From contig CAAEUZ010000113.1 of NCBI GenBank assembly GCA_900759385.1, positions 1 to 13,759 on the forward strand: a stretch of DNA of 13,759 nucleotides, given 5' to 3'. Below are positions 1 to 4,573 of the stretch, in pieces (the first letter of the stretch is position 1; every line of letters begins with the position of its first letter). The translations under genes were made by a program, and so were the position numbers. Under the pieces are notes generated by a model that made no database searches, was not told where the DNA came from, and saw nothing but the letters and a program-made list of their open reading frames with translations. Origin of the DNA: an uncultured Oscillospiraceae bacterium (GTDB lineage: Bacteria; Bacillota; Clostridia; Oscillospirales; Oscillospiraceae).

Positions 1-597
1 CACAAAGCGCCCGGCCAGCTCTATGAGCAGCTTGGCCGCGCACCAGGCCAGGGCCAGCGCCATCACGGCGTTGACGGCCCTGGTGTGTTTTTTATAAGCG
101 CCGACGAGGGCGGCGCCGCAGGCGGCCCAGATGCAGCAGCTGACGAAGCTGACCGCCGCCATGAGCAGCGAGCAGAGCAGGACGGGCAGCACCCCGCGCC
201 AGTGCGGCAGGATGTAGGAGCCCATGGCGGTGACGGCGAAGAGGAGCCCCTTCACGTTGACAAACTGCATGGCGATGCCGGAGAGCACGCCGCGGGATTT
301 GTCCCCGGCGCCGCCCTCGCCGGGCTTTGAGCGCCAGACCAGCCAGGCCAGGTACAGTATGTAGGCCGCGCCCAGGGCCAGCAGCCAGGGCTCAATGGCC
401 GGCAGCACGTCGTAGAGCAGGGCGGTAAAGCCGCCCGCAAGCAGGCAGACGATGAAGAAGCCGATGAAGACCCCGCAGATATAACGCAGGCTGTAGGAAA
501 AGCCGCGCTGGGCCGCGCCGGACATGCTCAGCATGTTGTTGGGGCCCGGCGTGATGCAGTTGAGCACCACGTAGGAGAGGTAGGCGGCCCAGTCCAT
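1..597 (-). CDS. LysE/RhtB-family amino-acid exporter, 3' end cut by window edge
   Basis: The minus strand is open from an ATG at 597 to the edge (199 codons, no stop). Family members are usually about 200-210 aa, so only the last few residues are missing. The N-terminus carries the family signature ITPGPNN (residues 15-21) in the first membrane helix, followed by an alternation of hydrophobic segments fitting about six helices. The family exports amino acids or related small metabolites across the cytoplasmic membrane; the substrate cannot be told from sequence. The start overlaps the stop of the upstream VOC gene (TGATG, one shared base) and has no good Shine-Dalgarno of its own, so translation is probably coupled. 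Pairing with a glyoxalase-like gene may mean joint removal of a toxic metabolite, but that is inference. Confidence 0.85.
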   Translation of the reverse strand, partial: MDWAAYLSYVVLNCITPGPNNMLSMSGAAQRGFSYSLRYICGVFIGFFIVCLLAGGFTALLYDVLPAIEPWLLALGAAYILYLAWLVWRSKPGEGGAGDKSRGVLSGIAMQFVNVKGLLFAVTAMGSYILPHWRGVLPVLLCSLLMAAVSFVSCCIWAACGAALVGAYKKHTRAVNAVMALALAWCAAKLLIELAGRFV

Positions 598-968
598 CAG
601 CGCTCGGGCACTATCTCTATCCAGTAGCCGTCCGGGTCCTCGATGAAGTAGACGCCCATGGAGGGGTTTTCGAAGCAGACGCAGCCCATGGCGTCATGTT
701 TGGCCTTGGCAGCGCCGAAGTCGTCCACACGGAAGGCGAGATGGCTCTCATTTTCGCCCAGGTCGTAGTCGCGGTCCGCGTGGTCCCGCAGCCAGGTGAG
801 CTCGATCTGGAAGCTCGCGGCCTCGTTGGCGAGGAAGACCAGCCTGAAGGAGCCGTCGGCGGTTTCCTTCTCGCGTACGGGCCTCATGTCCAGGGCCTCG
901 CCGTAGAATTTAACGCTCCGCTCCAGGTCGCGGACGTTTATATTGCAGTGATAGAACTGAAAAGTCAT
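597..968 (-). CDS. VOC-family protein, glyoxalase I-like (lactoylglutathione lyase fold)
   Basis: This is a 123-aa protein with the two beta-alpha-beta-beta-beta modules of the vicinal-oxygen-chelate superfamily. The four metal positions expected for glyoxalase I are all present: His7, Glu56 (FQIEL), His76 (ESHLAF) and Glu118 (GYWIEI), with the usual DPDGYWIEI ending at 111-119. Glyoxalase I isomerises the thiol hemiacetal of methylglyoxal. Clostridia often lack glutathione, so the real substrate may be another thiol adduct or something else. The ATG at 968 has AGGAGG (978-983) seven to ten bases upstream, but that site lies inside a hairpin (976-1007), which suggests controlled translation. 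It follows the 82-aa coat-like gene by 63 bp and overlaps the exporter start by one base. Confidence 0.88.
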   Translation of the reverse strand: MTFQFYHCNINVRDLERSVKFYGEALDMRPVREKETADGSFRLVFLANEAASFQIELTWLRDHADRDYDLGENESHLAFRVDDFGAAKAKHDAMGCVCFENPSMGVYFIEDPDGYWIEIVPER

Positions 969-975
969 ATATGTA

Positions 976-1007
976 CGCCTCCTGTGTTAAGGATAACGCA
1001 GGAGGCG
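976..1007 (-). promoter_or_regulatory. Hairpin that sequesters the VOC ribosome-binding site
   Basis: On the minus-strand RNA the arms 994-1007 and 976-989 pair over 14 positions (13 pairs and one A-C mismatch at 985/998) around a UCCU tetraloop (990-993). The Shine-Dalgarno AGGAGG of the VOC gene (978-983) is fully buried in the 3' arm, and the start codon begins seven bases after the stem. No U-tract follows, so a plain terminator is unlikely. Blocking ribosome access on read-through RNA from the spore-coat genes is the simplest reading; this is inference. Confidence 0.7.
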
Positions 1008-1018
1008 CAATTTGGCAA
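990..1018 (-). promoter_or_regulatory. Candidate promoter for the VOC-exporter pair, inside the hairpin
   Basis: The minus strand reads TTGCCA (1013-1018, 5/6 match to the -35 consensus), a 17-bp spacer, and TATCCT (990-995, 4/6 match to -10). The predicted start, near 983-985, falls after the 5' arm of the hairpin. Transcripts from this promoter would therefore have a free but very short leader with the ribosome site at its 5' end. The -10 is imperfect. Confidence 0.4.
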
Positions 1019-1031
1019 GAATTTTCGCTCG

Positions 1032-1280
1032 TCAGCAGTTCGGCTTGTACTTCTGCTTTACCTGCTGGGTCTGCTGGGGCGCGGCCTGCTCGGCGGCGTA
1101 CCAGCCCTTCTGCTGCATCTGCTTGTACAGCTCGTCCTGCATGCCGAGCTCAAAGTTGAGCGCGGTGCAGAAAGTCTGGCGCACGTTGGGTGTGCAGGAC
1201 TCGATGGCGCCGTGCATATAGAGGTCACAGACGCCCTTGGTAGTGTTGAGCAGGTTTTCCATAATCATCTTGTCGTCCAT
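1032..1280 (-). CDS. Spore coat protein, CotF-like domain (82 aa)
   Basis: This small, helical protein has the CotF-type core: a helix with LLNTTKGVCDLYMHGAIES (about 10-28), then VRQTFCTALNFELGMQDELY (33-52) and the ending MQQKGWYAAEQAAPQQ. This matches the Coat_F pattern of an R..F...L..E...Q..LY..M...GWY helical hairpin. CotF-family proteins are outer layers of the endospore coat made in the mother cell. The start at 1280 is set by TAAGGAGG, whose TAA is the stop of the preceding 57-aa gene, so the two are one transcription unit. The C-terminus is rich in Gln, Lys and Pro. The whole protein is about half the length of a classical CotF, and the upstream small gene may supply the other half. 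Confidence 0.8.
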   Translation of the reverse strand: MDDKMIMENLLNTTKGVCDLYMHGAIESCTPNVRQTFCTALNFELGMQDELYKQMQQKGWYAAEQAAPQQTQQVKQKYKPNC

Positions 1281-1292
1281 GGTTTCGCCTCC

Positions 1293-1466
1293 TTACACCA
1301 GGTCGTAAAATCGGCCGTACATCTGGCAGTGCTGTTCGGCGAGCTTCTGCGCCTGCTGCTTGAGCGTGGCGTCCTGAAGCATGTTCGCCGCCTCGCGGCA
1401 CTGCTGCGTCAGAAACTGGGCGTGTCCGAGCGCGTCGTCGAGATAGAGAGTCTCCTTTGTGGTCAT
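1293..1466 (-). CDS. Small helical protein (57 aa), probable partner of the CotF-like coat protein
   Basis: This is a short minus-strand reading frame from ATG 1466 (preceded by AGGTGA at 1473-1478) to TAA 1293-1295. The protein begins MTTKETLYLDDALGHAQF and ends YGRFYDLV; it is almost all helix, with Gln-, Ala- and Cys-rich heptad-like spacing (LTQQCREAANML, KLAEQHCQMYGRF). The stop codon is part of the ribosome site of the CotF-like gene 12 bp downstream, so the two are co-translated neighbours. I infer that it is a spore-coat component, either a split N-terminal half of a CotF-type protein or a paired small coat subunit. There is no catalytic motif. It is too short for usual gene-length cut-offs and is easily missed. 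Confidence 0.75.
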   Translation of the reverse strand: MTTKETLYLDDALGHAQFLTQQCREAANMLQDATLKQQAQKLAEQHCQMYGRFYDLV

Positions 1467-1483
1467 GAAAAATCACCTCGCGC

Positions 1484-1513
1484 GTAGTATGTGCCGGCGG
1501 TGATGAAATATAC
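1484..1513 (-). promoter_or_regulatory. Candidate mother-cell (sigma-E type) sporulation promoter
   Basis: The minus strand has GTATATT (1507-1513), 15 bp, then CATACTAC (1484-1491). This resembles the sigma-E pattern of ATA, a 16-18 bp gap, then CATACAnT: the ATA-to-CATA gap is 17 bp, the first five -10 bases match and two later ones do not. The predicted start is only about 11 bases before the start codon, leaving the ribosome site at the 5' end of the RNA, which weakens the call. Confidence 0.3.
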
Positions 1514-1530
1514 CCGGAGCGGAGGATTGG

Positions 1531-1546
1531 CAATTTTTAAAAATTG
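1531..1546. repeat. 16-bp perfect AT-rich palindrome
   Basis: CAATTTTTAAAAATTG is self-complementary without a spacer. It lies 24 bp past the PAP2 stop and about 17 bp upstream of the candidate sporulation -35 box. As RNA it could form only a 6-bp stem with a UUAA loop and lacks a GC core, so it is a poor terminator. A binding site for a dimeric regulator is possible but unproven. Confidence 0.6.
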
Positions 1547-1569
1547 AACGGACGCAACAAGGCGCGCGG

Positions 1570-2490
1570 TCATTTCCCGGCGCCTATGCGGCCAAACAGG
1601 CGGAAGGTCATGGGCCAGACGGCGGCGGCGAAGAAGACGGTTATAAAGTAACGCGCGGCGTCGGCCACACCGCCGGCGCCGAAGAGGGCGTAGAAGGGGC
1701 TCTTGAGCCCGGCGCGTATGGCCATGACCAGGGCCAGGCCGATAACGCACTTGAGCACTTGCGCTGCGAGCGGCGCGGCGGTGTCAAAATGGATATATTT
1801 CCGGTCCAGAGCATAACTCAGCAGCATCGCCGCGCCCGCGCCGAGCAGCTTGTAGCCGTTTTCCAGTGCGCTGGCGAGGTTTTCCGCGTCCGTGCCGGCG
1901 GGGAAGTGATAGAGCGTGACATAGAGCAGATAGGCCAGGGTGAGCCCGAGCATGATGCCCAGGGCCGCATACATGCGCCGCGGATGTTCCTCGATGTCGC
2001 GGAAGAGCGGCCAGAGGGCAAGCGTCAGCACCAGGCCGGTGACGAGGGACACGCCCACGTCCAGCGGGGTGTGGACGCCCAGATACATGCGCGAAAAGGC
2101 GACGAGCAGTATAATGACCGCGCAGACCGCGCGCCAGAGCGCGCGGCGCGACCACATGCCCAGGCAGCCGAAGCTGGCGAAGGCGTTCTGCGTGTGTCCG
2201 CTGGGGAAGGAGTAGCCGGTAGCCTCCGCCCGAGCGCTCTCCACGATGGTGAACTCCGGGTCCTGCACCCAGGGGCGCGGTATGCGGCAGGTGATTTTCA
2301 GGAACTGGTTGAGGACCGTGCCCGCGAAGCCGACGGTGAGTATGTAATAGCCCAGCCCTTTGCTGACGCACCAGAAGATGACGATTGCGGCCGCCATGTA
2401 TACCATCTCCCCGCCCAGCTGGGTGACGGCGGACATGACGGCGTCCAGTACGGGGGTGCGTATATTCTCCAGCGCGTATAAAAATTCCAT
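1570..2490 (-). CDS. PAP2-superfamily membrane phosphatase (306 aa)
   Basis: This is an integral membrane protein carrying the complete three-part PAP2 active site: KITCRIPRP (K65, R72-P73), YSFPSGHT (S97, G98, H99) and SRMYLGVHTPLD (R134, H140, D144). H140 is the expected phospho-acceptor nucleophile. Such enzymes dephosphorylate membrane-linked substrates such as undecaprenyl pyrophosphate or phosphatidate; the true substrate is unknown. About six helices are expected for the core, and the roughly 130 residues after the last motif add several more, making it longer than minimal PAP2 proteins. I chose ATG 2490, one base after the mntP stop and with AGGTG nine bases upstream. An in-frame GTG at 2502 would overlap mntP and has a poorly spaced ribosome site. 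It is the second gene of the mntP operon. Confidence 0.9.
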   Translation of the reverse strand: MEFLYALENIRTPVLDAVMSAVTQLGGEMVYMAAAIVIFWCVSKGLGYYILTVGFAGTVLNQFLKITCRIPRPWVQDPEFTIVESARAEATGYSFPSGHTQNAFASFGCLGMWSRRALWRAVCAVIILLVAFSRMYLGVHTPLDVGVSLVTGLVLTLALWPLFRDIEEHPRRMYAALGIMLGLTLAYLLYVTLYHFPAGTDAENLASALENGYKLLGAGAAMLLSYALDRKYIHFDTAAPLAAQVLKCVIGLALVMAIRAGLKSPFYALFGAGGVADAARYFITVFFAAAVWPMTFRLFGRIGAGK

Positions 2491-2491
2491 C

Positions 2492-3049
2492 TTACAGTAC
2501 ACCTATCCCTTCAAAAAGCAGTTTGAGGCCGATGGCGCAAAGCACCACCCCGCCGAGTATGCCCGCGGCCCGGCAGGATATGCCGGGCACACGGCTGCCC
2601 AGGACGCCGCCGGCGAAGCAGATGACAAAGGTCACGCCGGCGATGAGCAGGCAGGAGGGGGCGAGCGGCACGTCCATAAAGGCGAAGGATACGCCCACGG
2701 CCAGCGCGTCCAGGCTGGTGGCGACGGCCATCACCGCCAGGCGGCCGTGGCTGAGGGCGGGGCTGCTCTTAGCCGCCGCGCCGTCCCGCAGCGCCTCAAC
2801 TATCATCCGCAGCCCGATGAACGCGAGCAGGAAAAAGCTGATGTACGGGCCCCAGGCGCTGATCAGGCCGCTGACCGTGCTGCCCAGCAGCCAGCCGAGC
2901 AGGGGCATCAGGCCCTGGAAAAAGCCGAAATATGCCGCAGTCACTGCGGCGTGGCGGTACCGGTAGCCGGGGGTGGTGAGGCCGTTCGTGACCGAGACGG
3001 CAAAAGCGTCCATTGACAGGCCGGCGCCGATGAGTAAAATATTAAGCAT
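2492..3049 (-). CDS. mntP: Manganese efflux pump MntP
   Basis: The 185-aa, six-helix membrane protein has the two-fold repeat of MntP. The first half carries LSMDAFAVSV (D14) and the second TSLDALAVGV (D114); these aspartates are the characteristic metal-path residues of the family. It exports Mn2+ and protects against manganese overload. GGAGTG nine bases upstream supports the ATG at 3049. Its stop is one base from the PAP2 start, so the two are co-transcribed. MntP genes are often controlled by a yybP-ykoY manganese riboswitch or MntR. Here only 23 bp separate it from the divergent tadA, so no riboswitch leader fits upstream unless transcription starts inside tadA. Confidence 0.92.
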   Translation of the reverse strand: MLNILLIGAGLSMDAFAVSVTNGLTTPGYRYRHAAVTAAYFGFFQGLMPLLGWLLGSTVSGLISAWGPYISFFLLAFIGLRMIVEALRDGAAAKSSPALSHGRLAVMAVATSLDALAVGVSFAFMDVPLAPSCLLIAGVTFVICFAGGVLGSRVPGISCRAAGILGGVVLCAIGLKLLFEGIGVL

Positions 3050-3072
3050 AAGTCACACTCCGGGGTGATAAT

Positions 3073-3525
3073 ATGGAACATGAAAAGTATATGCACGAAG
3101 CTCTCGCTTTAGCGCGCGAGGCCGCCGCGGGCGGGGAAGTGCCCGTCGGCTGTGTCATAGTTTCACCTGACGGAGTTATAGTCGGGCGTGGCCGCAACCG
3201 CAGGGAGGAGCTCCCGGACGCCACCGCCCACGCCGAGGTGGAGGCCATCCGCGCCGCCTGCGCCGCGCTGGGGACGTGGAACCTCAGCGGCTGCGCGCTG
3301 TTTGTCACCCTCGAGCCCTGCCCGATGTGTGCCGGCGCGATAATAAACGCGCGCCTTTCCACGGTGGTGTACGGGGCCAGGGAGCCCAACAGCGGCTCTG
3401 TCGGCAGCGTTATAAACCTCTTCGAGGAGCGCTACGGCCACCGGCCGGCCGTCTACGGGGGCGTGCTGCACGAGGAGTGCGCGGCCCTGCTGGCGCAGTT
3501 TTTCGCCGGGCTGCGCGGGACTTGA
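3073..3525 (+). CDS. tadA: tRNA-specific adenosine deaminase TadA
   Basis: This 150-aa enzyme converts A34 to inosine in the wobble position of tRNA-Arg(ACG). The zinc deaminase signature is complete: TAHAEVEAI with His53 as a zinc ligand and Glu55 as the proton shuttle, and EPCPMCAGAI with Cys83 and Cys86 as the other zinc ligands. Other family hallmarks are VPVGCVIV (23-30), RNRREE around 41-46 and the GSVGSVINLF stretch near 108-117 that separates TadA from cytidine or guanine deaminases. GGGGTGAT upstream supports the ATG at 3073. It diverges from mntP across 23 bp, so its promoter must lie in the mntP coding start. It ends facing the phosphoribosyltransferase gene, with a hairpin between them. 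Confidence 0.95.
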   Translation: MEHEKYMHEALALAREAAAGGEVPVGCVIVSPDGVIVGRGRNRREELPDATAHAEVEAIRAACAALGTWNLSGCALFVTLEPCPMCAGAIINARLSTVVYGAREPNSGSVGSVINLFEERYGHRPAVYGGVLHEECAALLAQFFAGLRGT

Positions 3526-3554
3526 GGCGCACCGGGGATACGTACGCAGTTTAA

Positions 3555-3587
3555 AAGATACCCGGCCAGGGCCTGGCCGGGTATCTT
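3555..3587 (-). terminator. Strong hairpin between convergent tadA and phosphoribosyltransferase genes
   Basis: A perfect 15-bp GC-rich stem (3555-3569 with 3573-3587) closes on a 3-base loop. On the minus strand the stem ends in TCTTTTAAA, giving a short U-tract suited to ending the phosphoribosyltransferase transcript 12 bp past its stop. On the plus strand the following bases (GCTGCC) are not U-rich, though the stem may still slow tadA transcription. Confidence 0.75.
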
Positions 3588-3598
3588 GCTGCCTTGGG

Positions 3599-4153
3599 TT
3601 ATTCCTTCGGGGTCCCGTCCGCGTTGAAGAGCGGGAGCTTGCCCAGAGTGATGATGTCGGTCCTGTTGTAGGCGTCGCCCTCGGCGAGGACGGCCATCTT
3701 GCCGGCAATGATGCCGCCGGCGCGCTTGACCAGCTCTTCCATCGCGTGCAGGCTCTCACCGGTGGAGATGACGTCGTCGAGGATCAGGATCCTCTTGCCG
3801 TTGATCATTTCCGCGTCAGCCTTGTCAATGACCAGCTTCTGGATGTGCATGGTGGTAATCGAGCGCACCTCGACCTCGAACACGCCGGACATGTAGGCCT
3901 TTGCGCCCTTGCGGGCGATGAAGTACTTCTCCGCGCCGGACTGGCGGGCCATCTCGTAGAGCAGGGGGATGGCCTTGGCCTCCGGGGCGATGAGGTAGTC
4001 GTACTCGGGCGCCCTCTTGAGCAGCTCGGCGGCGCAGTGCACCGTGAGCTCCACATCGCCGAACATGACAAAGGCACCAATGTACAGGTCGTCTGTGACG
4101 CGGCAGAGCGGAAGCTCGCGCTTTAGCCCGGCGACGTCCATCTCGTATGTCAT
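3599..4153 (-). CDS. Type I phosphoribosyltransferase, adenine phosphoribosyltransferase-like
   Basis: The 184-aa cytosolic enzyme of purine salvage type has the PRPP-binding signature ILILDDVISTGES (122-134; D126, D127, T131, G132), preceded by a hydrophobic beta-strand, plus an IAPEAKAIPLLYEMA segment (55-69) where APT-type enzymes hold their pyrophosphate-binding loop. The family joins a purine base to PRPP. Length and layout are closest to adenine phosphoribosyltransferase (about 170-180 aa), but the hood region that decides base specificity is not one I recognise. Xanthine or regulatory PRTase roles remain possible, so I give no symbol. AGGAGG with good spacing precedes ATG 4153. A sigma-A promoter lies 54-81 bp upstream and a hairpin terminator downstream, so it is monocistronic. 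Confidence 0.8.
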   Translation of the reverse strand: MTYEMDVAGLKRELPLCRVTDDLYIGAFVMFGDVELTVHCAAELLKRAPEYDYLIAPEAKAIPLLYEMARQSGAEKYFIARKGAKAYMSGVFEVEVRSITTMHIQKLVIDKADAEMINGKRILILDDVISTGESLHAMEELVKRAGGIIAGKMAVLAEGDAYNRTDIITLGKLPLFNADGTPKE

Positions 4154-4206
4154 TTTTGGATTCCTCCTAAGTTTTCTGTCCGCTGCAAAAGGATATTGAC
4201 CTTACA

Positions 4207-4234
4207 ATTATACAGTATTGTCCGGCAAAATCAA
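4207..4234 (-). promoter_or_regulatory. Sigma-A promoter of the phosphoribosyltransferase gene
   Basis: The minus strand shows TTGATT (4229-4234), a 16-bp spacer and a perfect TATAAT (4207-4212). The predicted start near 4200 gives a leader of about 47 bases ending in the AGGAGG ribosome site. Confidence 0.65.
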
Positions 4235-4449
4235 GGAAAAATTATTTGCACAGGAGGACAGACCAGAACCATGATGAAGGGAAACTGTAAATCTAAGGAT
4301 AAAGTGCGCCAAACGTCTAAAACTTAACCAGTCAAAGTATTGTCAACTGCGCAATATGCACAAAGATTTGCGAAAATTCCACCTCAAAAAAGGCTTGTTT
4401 TGGGCAAAAATGAATAAACCGTTAAGAAATGAATATGAAAGGCTTGCGG

Positions 4450-4477
4450 CTGACGTCATTTTGGTGTAAATTATAAG
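4450..4477 (+). promoter_or_regulatory. Candidate promoter of the NSS transporter
   Basis: CTGACG (4450-4455, 4/6 match), a 16-bp spacer and TATAAG (4472-4477, 5/6 match) predict a start near 4484 and a leader of about 90 bases. An alternative TTGCGG (4444-4449) with TAAATT is weaker. Confidence 0.45.
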
Positions 4478-4547
4478 TGCAGGGTTCAAGGGAGTTTTGC
4501 ACCCTGCAAGGATAGGGAGAACCGGCCAGGCGTGGGAGCGCCGCCGG
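4478..4547 (+). promoter_or_regulatory. Two hairpins in the transporter leader
   Basis: Hairpin one pairs 4478-4485 with 4501-4508 (8 bp, 15-base loop) and spans the predicted start point. Hairpin two pairs 4522-4526 with 4543-4547 and 4529-4532 with 4539-4542 (9 bp, one 2-base bulge), ending 14 bp before the GGAGGG ribosome site (4561-4566). Neither is followed by a U-tract. The first could instead be a DNA operator, since it overlaps the transcription start. Confidence 0.45.
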
Positions 4548-4573
4548 AAAATTAAATATGGGAGGGAAAATCA

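Larger units (their letters stand above)
4154..4573. other. 420-bp AT-rich intergenic region
   Basis: This gap lies between two divergent genes and is clearly richer in A and T than the flanking coding DNA. The first 80 bp hold the phosphoribosyltransferase leader and promoter. The last 125 bp hold the promoter and structured leader of the transporter. The stretch 4235-4445 has no convincing gene. It contains an AGGAGG (4252-4257), a TTGACA-like hexamer on the minus strand near 4338-4343 without a matching -10, and several A-runs. I recognise no riboswitch class. Confidence 0.6.

Noticed and set aside
2491..2502. GTG start of the PAP2 gene at 2502
   Set aside because: It overlaps the mntP end and has a poorly spaced ribosome site, while ATG 2490 has AGGTG at good spacing and directly follows the mntP stop.
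4271..4327. An 18-codon plus-strand frame (starts MMKGNCKSKDK) after an AGGAGG at 4252-4257
   Set aside because: The gap from ribosome site to start is 13 bases, there is no recognisable promoter, it lies upstream of the predicted transporter promoter, and codon use is AT-rich unlike the genes here. Conservation would be needed.
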